Source of the DNA: Roseateles violae | GTDB taxonomy: Bacteria > Pseudomonadota > Gammaproteobacteria > Burkholderiales > Burkholderiaceae_C | Assembly: GCF_030410485.1 (NCBI RefSeq) | Contig: NZ_JAUHHC010000001.1 | Location: 1,054,001-1,118,000 of the forward strand | Reading direction: 5' to 3' | Length of the DNA: 64,000 nucleotides | Shown: piece by piece, positions 56,457 to 64,000 of the stretch | Layout: each line of letters begins with the position of its first letter | Position numbering within the stretch: position 1 is the stretch's first letter | The notes under the pieces: model-generated | Told to the model about the DNA's origin: nothing | Database searches by the model: none | The model's input: the letters and a program-made list of their open reading frames with translations, nothing else | Translations under genes and position numbers: made by a program

Positions 56457-57104
56457 ATGTCGCCCAAGAAGATCCTGAAAGCCTCGCTGGCCGCCCTGGC
56501 CATCACCGCGGCCGGTGCCGCTTCCGCCTCGACCGTGCTGGGCACGATCACCCACAACTACGGCAATGGCGTTGGCGATGTCGCCCCGACCGCCGGTGCG
56601 GCCTGCGGCCTGACGGCCAACTACGTGACGGTGAAGGACGCGGCCTGCAACGGCCAGCGCTTCGTCGACGTCTTCAATTTCTCGGGCCTGGGCTACAAGA
56701 GCATCGACTCGTTCACGCTGACGCTGAGCTTCGACGGCGCCGGCGCGATCGCCGAAGACTGGTTCGTGCGCCCGGCCACCGGCACCGCGGCCAGTGCCGA
56801 CTTCTGGACGACGGGTGTGCTGAACGGCTATCGCAACTTCGAGTTCTGGGATACCACCATCATCGGCAACACCGAACGGACCTTCACCTTCACGGCCAGC
56901 AGCCTGGACCTGTTCAGCGCCATCGTGAAGAGCGGTCACTTCGATCTGTGGTTCGCCGAGGAAAGCATCGGCAGCGACAGCTTCAACCTGGCTTCGGCGA
57001 AGCTGCAGGTCAACGGCACCGTGCCCGAGCCGTCCGGCCTGGCGCTGGCCGCCGTGGCCCTGCTGAGTCTGGGCGTCGCCGCCCGCCGCCGCGGCCGCCG
57101 CTGA
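56457..57104 (+). CDS. PEP-CTERM sorted protein
   Basis: Exported protein of 215 residues. Signal peptide (1-24, ending AASAS), a beta-rich domain of unknown function, and a C-terminal VPEPSGLALAAVALLSLG followed by Arg-rich tail, the PEP-CTERM exosortase signal. Phe/Tyr-rich segments such as FNFSGLGYKSIDSFTLTLSF and HFDLWFAEESIGSDSF look like the FxDxF-type PEP-CTERM family found in Burkholderiales. Two cysteines lie near the N-terminus (AACGLT and AACNGQ). GGAGGG upstream of the ATG fixes the start. Sigma-54 control is inferred from 56368. Confidence 0.85.
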   Translation: MSPKKILKASLAALAITAAGAASASTVLGTITHNYGNGVGDVAPTAGAACGLTANYVTVKDAACNGQRFVDVFNFSGLGYKSIDSFTLTLSFDGAGAIAEDWFVRPATGTAASADFWTTGVLNGYRNFEFWDTTIIGNTERTFTFTASSLDLFSAIVKSGHFDLWFAEESIGSDSFNLASAKLQVNGTVPEPSGLALAAVALLSLGVAARRRGRR

Positions 57105-57127
57105 GCCGTCCGGATCGCCGCTTTCGT

Positions 57128-57158
57128 AAAGCCCGGTGCGCAAGCGCCGGGCTTTTTT
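57128..57158 (+). terminator. intrinsic terminator after PEP-CTERM gene
   Basis: Stem AAAGCCCGG (57128-57136) with CCGGGCTTT (57147-57155) around a 10-base loop, followed by TTT. It lies 23 bases behind the PEP-CTERM stop and just before the stop of the convergent GNAT gene, so it may act in both directions. Confidence 0.85.
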
Positions 57159-57162
57159 CCTT

Positions 57163-57645
57163 CTAGGGCCGCAAGTGCTTCTCGAAGCAGCGGCTGCTCG
57201 GATCGCCGATGTAGTCGCCGAAGGTGGCGATCGGCGCGAAGCCGCAGCGGAGGTAGAGCGCCATCGCCGCGGCCTGCTTGTAGCCGGTCTCCAGCACCAG
57301 GCGGCGGTAGCTTAGCCGCAGCGCCTCGGCCTCCAGCCGCGCCAGCAGCGCCTGCGCGATGCCGCCGCGCCGCGCCTCGGGCCGCACATAGATGCGGCGC
57401 AGCTCGGCCGTCGCAGCATCGACCGGTCTGAAGGCGCCGCAGCCCAGCGGTTCTCCGCCGACAAGGGCCAGCAGATAGCAGCCGCGCGGCGGTGTCGGCG
57501 TGTTGCCGGGCAGCGGTGCATCGCAGTCCGGGAACAGTTCCGGATACAGCGCCCGCGCCTCGCGCGCCGCTGCATGCAGGAGGCCGAGGGCCTGCGCGCC
57601 GCAGGGATCGCAGGCCTCGATGCGCAGGGGCTGGCGGGCTGGCAT
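57163..57645 (-). CDS. GNAT-family N-acetyltransferase
   Basis: Acetyl-CoA-dependent transferase of 160 residues. The acetyl-CoA-binding motif A is seen as LRRIYVRPEARRGGIAQALLARLEAEA (only the part RPEARRGGIAQALLARLE, about 88-105, is diagnostic), with the earlier GCGAFRPVDAATAELRRIYV and the C-terminal YKQAAAMALYLRCGFAPI. It has no signal peptide. ATG 57645 is chosen, since the residues upstream are not family-like. The acceptor substrate is not visible. Confidence 0.86.
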   Translation of the reverse strand: MPARQPLRIEACDPCGAQALGLLHAAAREARALYPELFPDCDAPLPGNTPTPPRGCYLLALVGGEPLGCGAFRPVDAATAELRRIYVRPEARRGGIAQALLARLEAEALRLSYRRLVLETGYKQAAAMALYLRCGFAPIATFGDYIGDPSSRCFEKHLRP

Positions 57646-57734
57646 GGCGGCATTCTCGGTCCTGGGCCCGCTTCTCGCCCGCGATCGCTGCACGCACACG
57701 CGCGGGTTTGACCCAGTTGCCGGCCACGAGGCGG

Positions 57735-57751
57735 GATTCGACATTCGAATC
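57735..57751. promoter_or_regulatory. inverted repeat between GNAT and TRAP genes
   Basis: A perfect inverted repeat GATTCG-ACATT-CGAATC lies 94 bases before the TRAP binding-protein gene, in the 199-base divergent spacer. It is a candidate operator for a transport regulator; no regulator is encoded nearby. A TTGACC (57708-57713) just upstream lacks a convincing -10 partner. Confidence 0.4.
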
Positions 57752-57844
57752 AGCGTGAGCCCGCACGGATCCCGATGCGGCGGCGCGGCGCCCAGCCGTA
57801 CCGGACTTGGCGCTTCAAGACGTCAACACCGAAGGAGACCGAGA

Positions 57845-58963
57845 ATGAGCCAGAAACAGGATCAGGTACCGGCGACGCGCCGGCGTTTTCTGAAAAAGGC
57901 AGCCACCGGGACGGCCGCCGCCGGCGCGATGGCCGCGCCGATGATCTCGACGGCGCAGACCGTCAGCATGCGCTTCCAGTCGACCTGGCCGGCCAAGGAC
58001 ATCTTCCACGAGTACGCGCAGGACTTCGCCAAGAAGGTCAATGACATGGCCGGCGGGCGCCTGAAGATCGAGGTGCTGCCCTCGAACGCGGTGGTGCCGG
58101 CCTTCCAGCTGCTGGAGGCGGTCAACAAGGGCACCCTGGACGGCGGTCATGGCGTCGTCGCCTATCACTACGGCAAGAACTCGGCGCTGGCGCTGTGGGG
58201 TTCGGGCCCGGGCTATGGCATGGATCCGAACATGCTGCTGTCCTGGCACAACTACGGCGGCGGCGAGGCGCTGCTGGAGGAGATCTACAAGTCCATCAAT
58301 ATGGAGGTCGTGTCCTTCCTCTACGGCCCGATGCCGACCCAGCCCTATGGCTGGTTCAAGAAGCCGGTCGCCAATCTGGAGCAGATGAAGGGCGTCAAGT
58401 TCCGCACCGTCGGCCTGGCCGTCGACCTCTATACCGAGCAGGGCGCGGCGGTGAATCCGCTGCCCGGCGGCGAGATCGTCGCGGCGCTGGACCGCGGCCT
58501 GATCGACGCGGCCGAGTTCAACAATGCCTCCAGCGACCGCGTGCTGGGCTTCCCCGACGTGGCCAAGAACTGCATGCTGCAGAGCTTCCACCAGAGCACC
58601 GAGCAGTTCGAGATCCTGTTCAACAAGGCCAAGTACAACGCGCTGCCGGCCGAGCTGAAGCACATCATCGACTACGCGGTGCAGGCCTCCAGCGCCGACA
58701 TGAGCTGGAAGGCGATCGACCGCAACTCCAAGGACTATGCGGAGATGAAGAAGGCCGGCGTCGCCTTCTACAAGACGCCGGACGCCATCCTGCGCAACCA
58801 GCTGGACAGCTGGGACAAGGTGGTCGCGAAGAAGTCGGCCGAGAACCCGCTGTTCAAGAAGGTGCTGGACAGCCAGAAGGCCTTTGCCCAGCGCGCCGGC
58901 CAGTGGCAGAACGACTATCTGGTCGACTTCAAGATGGCCTGGAACCACTACTTCAGGAAATGA
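57845..58963 (+). CDS. TRAP transporter substrate-binding protein (DctP type)
   Basis: Periplasmic binding protein of 372 residues. The signal carries a Tat motif, TRRRFLKKAATGT (about 11-23), then a mature N-terminus around QTVSMRFQSTWPAKDIFHEY. The DctP/TAXI-family fold is indicated by VKFRTVGLAVDLYTEQGAAV, PGGEIVAALDRGLIDAAEFN, and the conserved Arg in KFRT that usually contacts the substrate carboxylate. It feeds the two permeases downstream. The natural substrate is probably a carboxylate or alpha-keto acid but cannot be read. AAGGAG upstream fixes the start. Confidence 0.92.
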   Translation: MSQKQDQVPATRRRFLKKAATGTAAAGAMAAPMISTAQTVSMRFQSTWPAKDIFHEYAQDFAKKVNDMAGGRLKIEVLPSNAVVPAFQLLEAVNKGTLDGGHGVVAYHYGKNSALALWGSGPGYGMDPNMLLSWHNYGGGEALLEEIYKSINMEVVSFLYGPMPTQPYGWFKKPVANLEQMKGVKFRTVGLAVDLYTEQGAAVNPLPGGEIVAALDRGLIDAAEFNNASSDRVLGFPDVAKNCMLQSFHQSTEQFEILFNKAKYNALPAELKHIIDYAVQASSADMSWKAIDRNSKDYAEMKKAGVAFYKTPDAILRNQLDSWDKVVAKKSAENPLFKKVLDSQKAFAQRAGQWQNDYLVDFKMAWNHYFRK

Positions 58964-59053
58964 CCCACCCCCGTAGCGCCTGACGGCGCTCCCCCTCAAG
59001 GGGAAAACACCCAGCGGCCTGGCAGAGCCAGAGCCGCGGGTGTCGCTGGGTCA
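58961..59053. repeat. Comamonadaceae-type intergenic repeat, copy B (with terminal inverted repeats)
   Basis: A 93-base element with terminal inverted repeats TGACCCA (58961-58967) and TGGGTCA (59047-59053), and a central palindrome CCCCCTCAAGGGG. The stop codon TGA of the TRAP binding-protein gene is the first three bases of the element. It shares its left half with copies at 21112 and 9843. It sits between binding protein and small permease genes. Confidence 0.8.
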
Positions 59054-59071
59054 ATTCATGGGGCTTTTTCG

Positions 59072-59734
59072 ATGACGGTTCAAAAAATTCTCCATACCGC
59101 CGACGGCATCAGCACCTGGGTCGGCAAGGCCTTCGCCTGGCTGATCGTCGTGCTGATGCTGATGGTGGTCGCCGAGGTGTTCAAGCGCTACATCCTGAAC
59201 ATGCCGACGGCCTGGATCTTCGACGCCAGCAATATGCTTTACGGCACGCTGTTCATGATGGGCGGCGCCTATGCGCTGGCGCATGACGGCCATGTGCGCG
59301 GCGACTTCCTCTACGGCAGCATGAAGCCGCGCACGCAGGCATGGCTCGATCTGCTGCTTTACATCGCCTTCTTCCTGCCCGGCATCTGCGCGCTGACCTG
59401 GAGCGGCTGGACCTATTTCGGCGACTCGCTGAGCATCCGCGAGACGACCTTCAACGCGACGCCGCTGCCGGTCTATCCCTTCAAGTTCGTCATCCCGCTG
59501 GCCGGCGCGCTGGTGCTGATGCAGGGCCTGTCCGAGATCCTGCGCTGCATAGTCTGCATACGCACGGGCGAGTGGACGCCACGCCTGCGGGATGCGGAGG
59601 AGATCGACGTCGTCGAGCAGCAGCTCTCGGCCAGCCAGCATGTGGACGCCGAGGCCGCCCGCGAGGCGATCGACCGCGCCAAGGACATCGACGAGGTGGC
59701 GCGCCAGCGTGCGCTGGGAGAGAAGAATGTCTAA
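59072..59734 (+). CDS. TRAP transporter small permease (DctQ type)
   Basis: Small membrane subunit of 220 residues with four hydrophobic segments (about 18-38, 50-72, 92-112, 137-157) typical of DctQ proteins, with an unusually long C-terminal charged tail (about 160-220, ending VARQRALGEKNV). It overlaps the start of the large permease by 8 bases. It joins the DctM-type protein to make the sodium- or proton-driven transporter. Recognised from ALAHDGHVRGDFLYG and its position. Confidence 0.88.
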   Translation: MTVQKILHTADGISTWVGKAFAWLIVVLMLMVVAEVFKRYILNMPTAWIFDASNMLYGTLFMMGGAYALAHDGHVRGDFLYGSMKPRTQAWLDLLLYIAFFLPGICALTWSGWTYFGDSLSIRETTFNATPLPVYPFKFVIPLAGALVLMQGLSEILRCIVCIRTGEWTPRLRDAEEIDVVEQQLSASQHVDAEAAREAIDRAKDIDEVARQRALGEKNV

Positions 59735-61625
59735 CGCGGCACTCGGACTGACGATGCTGTGTCTGATCGTCGTCGTCATCATGCTGGGCTTCCCGACGGC
59801 GTTCACGCTGATGGGCCTGGGCATGATGTTCGGCTTCGTCGCCTTCTACGACCCCAGCGTGCCCTGGCTGGACAACCGCATCTTCGACCTGATGGTGCAG
59901 CGCGCCTATGGCGCGATGAACAACGACACCCTGCTGTCGATCCCCTTGTTCGTGCTGATGGGCTACATCATGGAACGCGGCGCCCTGGTCGACCGCATGT
60001 TCCACAGCGTGCAGCTGGCCTTCCGCCGCCTGCCCGGATCGCTGGCGGTGACGACCCTGGTGATCTGCACCTTCTGGGGCATCGCCTCGGGCCTGGTGGG
60101 CGCCGTCGTGGTGCTGATGGGCGTGATCGCGATGCGGCCGATGCTCAACGCCGGCTACGACACGCGGCTGGCGGCCGGCGTGATCACCGCCGGCGGCACG
60201 CTGGGCATCCTGATCCCGCCCTCGGTGATGATCATCGTCTACGCGGCCGTGGCCGGGCAGTCGGTCGTCAAGCTCTATGCGGCGGCGATGTTCCCGGGCT
60301 TCTTCCTGGCCCTGCTCTACCTGGTCTATGTGATCGGCTGGTGCGTGATCAATCCGAAGATTGCGCCGCGGCTGCCGCTCGAGCAGCAGCGCGCGCCGAT
60401 CACCGCGCCGGTCGGCAGAATAGCCGCCGCCTACTCGCCGCGCATGCTGTGGGCGCTGATCAAGGCGCTGCTGGCGCCGGCCCGCTCGGGCCAGAGCTGG
60501 GCCTGGCTGTTCGGCGCGCTCTTGCGCGCGCTGGTGCCGGTCTGGCTGGCCCTGGTGCTGCTCGGCTCGACCTGGTGGTATGTGACGATCTACACGCAGA
60601 AGAGCGAGGCCCCGGCGGCGGCGCCGCAGCGCATGGAAGCGCCGGTGCAACAGGCGCCGCAATCCGCCGGCGGCCTGGCCGAGCCGCCCGGTGCCTCGTC
60701 CGGCTTGCAGGAACCGCCGGGCAGCAGCGTGCAGGAACCGCCCGGTTCCAGCGGCGTGCAGGAGCCGCCCGGCGCGCTCAGGGAGCCCGGCGCCGCCACC
60801 GCGCCGGACGAGCCCTTGCAGCGCATGGGCGAGGCGGTGCCCGAGCACCATGCCGACGCCGTGCCGCCCGCCTTCTACACCGGCTTCGCGATCGCCTGCG
60901 CGATCATGCTGCTGCTGCTGGCCTGGTACTACTGGCGCTTCGACGCCGAGCAGTACGAGATCCTGGCCATGCTGATCAGCTCGGTGATGCCGCTGGGCAT
61001 CCTGACCCTGGTGGTGCTGGGCGTGATCCTGTTCGGCATCACGACGGCGACCGAGTCGGCCGCGGTCGGCGCGGCCGGCGCCTTCCTGATGGCCTGGCAG
61101 GCCGGCACGCTGAACTTCCAGCGCATCAAGGAGGCGGTGTTCCTGACCTCGAAGACGACGGCCATGGTCTGCTGGCTCTTCGTCGGCTCGGCGCTGTTCT
61201 CGGCCGTGTTCGCCATCCTCGGCGGCCAGGCCCTGGTCGAGCGCTGGGTGCTGTCGATGGACCTGACCCCGCTGCAGTTCCTGCTGCTGTCGCAGGCCAT
61301 CATCTTCGTGCTCGGCTGGCCGCTGGAATGGACCGAGATCATCGTCATCTTCGTGCCGATCTTCCTGCCGTTGCTCGCGCATTTCCAGATCGACCCGATG
61401 CTCTGGGGCGTGCTGGTCTTCGTCAATCTGCAGGCCGCCTTCCTGAGCCCGCCGGTGGCGATGTCGGCCTTTTATCTGAAAGGCGTCAGCCCGCCGCATG
61501 TGACGATTAACCAGATCTTCGCCGGCATGATGCCCTATATGCTGGTCGTCATCGCCTGCATGGTGTTCATGTACATCTGGCCCGGCATGACGCTGTGGCT
61601 GCCGGCTTATCTGTATGGGCGCTGA
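59727..61625 (+). CDS. TRAP transporter large permease (DctM type) with insertion
   Basis: Large permease, 632 residues, about 200 longer than a usual DctM (about 430). The N-terminal helices include the conserved GFPTAFTLMGLGMMFG, the middle GTLGILIPPSVMIIVYA and the C-terminal part MPLGILTLVVLGVILFGITTATESAAVGAAGA. An extra block (about 225-400) holds one or two added helices and a Pro/Gly-rich stretch of four EPPG units, described separately. The start overlaps the small permease by 8 bases. Family membership is certain; the insertion is not rare in Burkholderiales as far as I recall. Confidence 0.9.
   Translation: MSNAALGLTMLCLIVVVIMLGFPTAFTLMGLGMMFGFVAFYDPSVPWLDNRIFDLMVQRAYGAMNNDTLLSIPLFVLMGYIMERGALVDRMFHSVQLAFRRLPGSLAVTTLVICTFWGIASGLVGAVVVLMGVIAMRPMLNAGYDTRLAAGVITAGGTLGILIPPSVMIIVYAAVAGQSVVKLYAAAMFPGFFLALLYLVYVIGWCVINPKIAPRLPLEQQRAPITAPVGRIAAAYSPRMLWALIKALLAPARSGQSWAWLFGALLRALVPVWLALVLLGSTWWYVTIYTQKSEAPAAAPQRMEAPVQQAPQSAGGLAEPPGASSGLQEPPGSSVQEPPGSSGVQEPPGALREPGAATAPDEPLQRMGEAVPEHHADAVPPAFYTGFAIACAIMLLLLAWYYWRFDAEQYEILAMLISSVMPLGILTLVVLGVILFGITTATESAAVGAAGAFLMAWQAGTLNFQRIKEAVFLTSKTTAMVCWLFVGSALFSAVFAILGGQALVERWVLSMDLTPLQFLLLSQAIIFVLGWPLEWTEIIVIFVPIFLPLLAHFQIDPMLWGVLVFVNLQAAFLSPPVAMSAFYLKGVSPPHVTINQIFAGMMPYMLVVIACMVFMYIWPGMTLWLPAYLYGR
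60686..60790 (+). repeat. EPPG repeat tract inside the TRAP large permease
   Basis: Imperfect repeats encoding EPPG-x-SS-x-Q, four units in a row: EPPGASSGLQ, EPPGSSVQ, EPPGSSGVQ and EPPGALR, then EPG. The DNA repeats GTGCAGGAACCGCCCGG with variation. It lies in the extra loop of the large permease, probably outside the transport core, and is expected to vary in copy number between strains. Confidence 0.7.
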
Positions 61626-61763
61626 CGCCGCAGCCTGATCGGGATCAAGCCGCGGCGCCGGGGCGAGCGCCGCGCGCTGGCGCCGGGCCGGGCGATTGAG
61701 TAGCATCGAAGCGTCGAATGCCCGAGAAGTCCTTCTCCTTTCCACCTCCACAGGAGTACGCCC

Positions 61764-62555
61764 ATGGACCAACTGCTCGATCGCGGCAACGAATCGTCCA
61801 GCGCGCCGGAGCCCTTCCCGGAGATCCGCACGATCAGCGCCGGGCGGCCCTTGGTCTGGCTGGCCGAGGGCCTGCGCGACATCGGACGCACGCCGCTGGC
61901 CAGTCTGGGCATGGGCCTGCTGATCGCGCTGGTCGGTGCGATCCTGCTGGGCGCCGGCTGGAAGGCCAACTATGTGGCGCCGGCGATGCTGGGCGGCTTC
62001 CTGCTGGTCGCGCCCTTCCTGGCGCTGCCGCTGTATGCCTTGTCGGCCCAGCACGAGCGCGGCGAGCGCTCCGAGGTGAGCCGGGCCTGGGGCAGCGTGC
62101 GCGGCAATGCCGGCTCGATCGCGCTGTTCGGCCTGGTGCTGATGCTGGCCTATATCGTCTGGGAACGGCTGGCCGCGATCACCTTTGCGCTGTTCTATCG
62201 CGGCGAGCCGCTGAACGTCGCGAACCTGCTGCCGGAGCTGTTCCTGTCGGGCCGCTACAACCAGCTGCTGCTCGCCTACTTCGCGATTGGCGCGCTGCTG
62301 GCCGGCGCGGTGTTCGCGCTGAGCGTCGTTACCGCGCCGCTGCTGCTGGACCGCCCGCGCAGCGATACGGTGACCGCCATGCTGACCAGCGTGCAGGCCT
62401 GCCTGCGCAACGCCGGCCCGCTGCTGCTGTGGGCGCTGCTGCTGGCCGGCCTGACCCTGCTGGGCTTTCTGACCCTGACCTTGGGCTTCGTGCTGATCTT
62501 CCCGCTGCTGGCCCATGCCAGCTGGCACGCCTACCGCGATCTGGTCGCGCGCTGA
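61764..62555 (+). CDS. DUF2189 multi-pass membrane protein
   Basis: Membrane protein of 263 residues with six hydrophobic segments (about 40-230) and a hydrophilic N-terminal tail of about 30 residues (PEIRTISAGRPLVWLAEGLRDI). The segment RPLVWLAEGLRDIGRTPLAS and LLVAPFLALPLYALSAQHERGE match the DUF2189 family, of unknown function and sometimes annotated near cytochrome oxidase genes. ACAGGAG upstream fixes the start. It stands alone behind the TRAP operon, with a 138-base gap and no terminator seen. Confidence 0.82.
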   Translation: MDQLLDRGNESSSAPEPFPEIRTISAGRPLVWLAEGLRDIGRTPLASLGMGLLIALVGAILLGAGWKANYVAPAMLGGFLLVAPFLALPLYALSAQHERGERSEVSRAWGSVRGNAGSIALFGLVLMLAYIVWERLAAITFALFYRGEPLNVANLLPELFLSGRYNQLLLAYFAIGALLAGAVFALSVVTAPLLLDRPRSDTVTAMLTSVQACLRNAGPLLLWALLLAGLTLLGFLTLTLGFVLIFPLLAHASWHAYRDLVAR

Positions 62556-62709
62556 AGCGCTGCCGGCCCGTACGCGCGCGTGAACTGCATCACGCCGGCC
62601 GGCGCCGCGGGCCGCTCGCCCCCGTGCACGCGGGGTGCTTCCCTTGATCGGGGCCGCCATCATCCCCTTCACCGCTGCAGCAAGCAGCACGAACGGGAGG
62701 GATGCCCCG

Positions 62710-63420
62710 ATGAAGACCGCGACGACGACGAAGACGACGAACAAGCGCCTGGGCCTGCTGAGCAGCGGCCTGGCCCTGCTGCTGGCCTCTTTCGGCGCCA
62801 GCGCCGCCGGCGGCAATCTGCTGGTGAACGGCAGCTTCGAGGACATCGGCGGTGCCGCGCTGCAAGGCTGGGGCGGCTACACCTTCGGTGCCGGCTACTC
62901 TGACACGCTGGCCGGCTGGACGATCTCCAGCGGCAGCGTCGACGTCACCGTCACCGGCAGCGCCTGGGGCGCCGCGCAGGACGGCGTCCACTCGCTCGAT
63001 CTGAACGGCTGGGAGTCCGGCGTACTGAGCCAGCAGCTGCAGACGCAGATCGGCCAGAGCTACCAGGTCAGCTTCGCCTTCTCGCGCAATGCCAGCGGCG
63101 CGCCCGATCCGGCCATCGCGCTGGTGACGGCCGGCAATGCCGCGCTGCAGCTGAGCGCACCCAATGACGCGGGCCGTTTCGGCAGCCCCTATGCGATGAA
63201 GTGGGAGCAGGCCGGCTTCCAGTTCACCGCCACCGAGGCGCTGACCACGCTGAGCTTCTCGGCCAGCGTGCCGGGCAATGGCGGCGTCTACCTCGACGCG
63301 GTCAGCGTGACGGCGCTCACGGCGGCGCCGGTGCCCGAGCCCGAGAGCTATGCGCTGATGCTGGCCGGCCTGGCGGCGGTCGGCTTCATCGCCCGCCGCC
63401 GCGGCGTCGCGCGGAGCTGA
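62710..63420 (+). CDS. choice-of-anchor C type PEP-CTERM protein
   Basis: Exported protein of 236 residues. Signal peptide (about 1-33, ending FGASAAG), then LLVNGSFEDIGGAALQGW, TLAGWTISSGSVDVTVTGS, DGVHSLDLNG and SGVLSQQLQTQIGQSYQVSF, characteristic of DUF642 / choice-of-anchor C domains thought to bind carbohydrate. The C-terminus VPEPESYALMLAGLAAVGF plus Arg-rich tail is the PEP-CTERM signal. GGGAGGG eight bases before the ATG sets the start. No sigma-54 promoter is seen upstream, unlike the PEP-CTERM gene at 56457. Confidence 0.88.
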   Translation: MKTATTTKTTNKRLGLLSSGLALLLASFGASAAGGNLLVNGSFEDIGGAALQGWGGYTFGAGYSDTLAGWTISSGSVDVTVTGSAWGAAQDGVHSLDLNGWESGVLSQQLQTQIGQSYQVSFAFSRNASGAPDPAIALVTAGNAALQLSAPNDAGRFGSPYAMKWEQAGFQFTATEALTTLSFSASVPGNGGVYLDAVSVTALTAAPVPEPESYALMLAGLAAVGFIARRRGVARS

Positions 63421-63461
63421 TCGCCGGCGGGGACCGCTTGGCCCCGATCCGCAAAACAGCA

Positions 63462-63500
63462 AACCCGCAGGTCCGTGAGGACGCTGCGGGTTCTTGTTTG
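63462..63500. terminator. intrinsic terminator between convergent genes
   Basis: Stem AACCCGCAG (63462-63470) with CTGCGGGTT (63484-63492), 13-base loop, followed by CTTGTTTG on the + strand and, on the other strand, TGCTGTTTTG. It lies between the PEP-CTERM gene and the convergent protease gene, so it probably serves both. Confidence 0.8.
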
Positions 63501-63516
63501 CCTGGGCGCCGCCGCT

Positions 63517-64000
63517 TCAGAAGCGGTGCGTCTGGCTCAGCGTCTGATGCACATCGTGCGTCATCAGGGCCAGGAAGCCGGCCAGGGCCAGGTAGTAGGT
63601 GCCGTACTCCCATTTGATCGCTGCAGGCACGGCGTAATAGCTCTGCGCCTCCTCGCTGTCCTTGCGGAACCTGAAGGCCTTGAGCAGCTGCGGGTAGGCC
63701 ATGATCGCGATCAGGATCAGCATCGGGCTGGGCCGGTACAAGAAGAGCACCACCAGCACCGGCACGCCCAGCAGCCAGATGCGCGGCGACAGCACGGCCG
63801 TGATGCGGCCGCCGTCCAGCGGCGACAGCGGGATCAGGTTGAAGAGATTCAAGAAGAAGCCGGCATAGGAGACGGCCAGCAGCCAGTCCGCCTCGTAGCT
63901 GCGCGCCAGCAGATAGCAGCAGCTTGCGCCGACCGTTCCCAGCAGTGGCCCGCCCAGGCCGACGAAGGCCTCGGTTTGCGCATCGTGCGGCAGCTCCTTG
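63517..64000 (-). CDS. site-2-type zinc metalloprotease (M50), partial
   Basis: The 3' part of a membrane protease gene whose start lies beyond the window edge; about 160 codons are visible. The motif NLIPLSPLDGGRI (with the zinc-ligand Asp of the LDGG type) and the surrounding helices mark the M50 site-2 protease / peptidase family. The other zinc-binding HExxH motif would be upstream, outside the window. Frame continuity was checked from 63517 to 64000. A TTG at 63852 is not a real start. Confidence 0.88.
   Translation of the reverse strand, partial: KELPHDAQTEAFVGLGGPLLGTVGASCCYLLARSYEADWLLAVSYAGFFLNLFNLIPLSPLDGGRITAVLSPRIWLLGVPVLVVLFLYRPSPMLILIAIMAYPQLLKAFRFRKDSEEAQSYYAVPAAIKWEYGTYYLALAGFLALMTHDVHQTLSQTHRF

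Noticed and set aside
60686-60790. The repeat tract as a CRISPR-like or mobile element
   Set aside because: It is in frame, encodes EPPG units inside a permease, and has no spacers or flanking repeats.

Overview
The window is GC-rich chromosomal DNA from a Gram-negative bacterium, most likely a betaproteobacterium of the order Burkholderiales, probably the Roseateles/Rubrivivax/Sphaerotilaceae-Comamonadaceae group. This rests on the protein sequences, the atpIBEFHAGDC order, the hemE-priA pairing, PEP-CTERM tails on three exported proteins, and short intergenic palindromic repeats of the type common in Comamonadaceae. The placement is inference. Genes are packed tightly, with many 4-base stop/start overlaps. 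I see no rRNA, tRNA, CRISPR array, prophage or insertion sequence.

Layout. (1) 1-8.4 kb: an SMP-30/gluconolactonase-type gene, then the complete F1Fo ATP synthase operon, closed by a clear intrinsic terminator. (2) 8.4-15.8 kb: a hexose-phosphate mutarotase, a leftward lemA / TPM / TPM membrane-associated operon, hemE, a 332-base spacer rich in RNA-like hairpins and carrying a consensus DnaA box, priA, a small conserved protein and a hotdog thioesterase. (3) 15.8-25.3 kb: a seven-gene export operon made of periplasmic adaptor, secreted NTF2-like protein, ABC ATPase, TolC-type outer membrane factor and two FtsX/MacB-type permeases. It ends in an NtrC-class response regulator and its sensor kinase, and its first gene is preceded by a sigma-54 promoter with upstream palindromes, so it looks self-regulated. 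(4) 25.3-36.2 kb: a VIT/vWA/DUF2135 protein with a small partner, a lipoprotein, a two-TM potassium-channel-like protein, an S9 glutamyl-endopeptidase-type peptidase, an AEC transporter, a pseudokinase with a C-terminal membrane anchor, and a PhoD phosphatase.

(5) 36.4-48.4 kb: an O-antigen-ligase-like membrane protein, Rep helicase, a PEP-CTERM GDSL hydrolase, a lysoplasmalogenase-type membrane protein, a LytS / membrane protein / LytTR regulatory operon, a lipoprotein, and a cytochrome b561 / YceI / YceI operon. (6) 48.6-56.1 kb: a three-gene overlapping unit of hybrid kinase, a 1362-residue GMC oxidoreductase fused to an alpha/beta hydrolase, and a PhoD-like metallophosphatase. (7) 56.1-64 kb: a PEP-CTERM protein behind a sigma-54 promoter, a GNAT acetyltransferase, a complete TRAP transporter (binding protein, small and large permease), a DUF2189 membrane protein, a second small PEP-CTERM protein of choice-of-anchor C type, and the 3' part of a site-2-type membrane protease cut by the window edge.

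The strongest candidates for poorly described biology are the sigma-54-controlled exporter with its own two-component system, the pseudokinase, the GMC/hydrolase fusion with a cysteine at the nucleophile elbow and a ferredoxin-like cysteine cluster, and the folded hemE-priA spacer.
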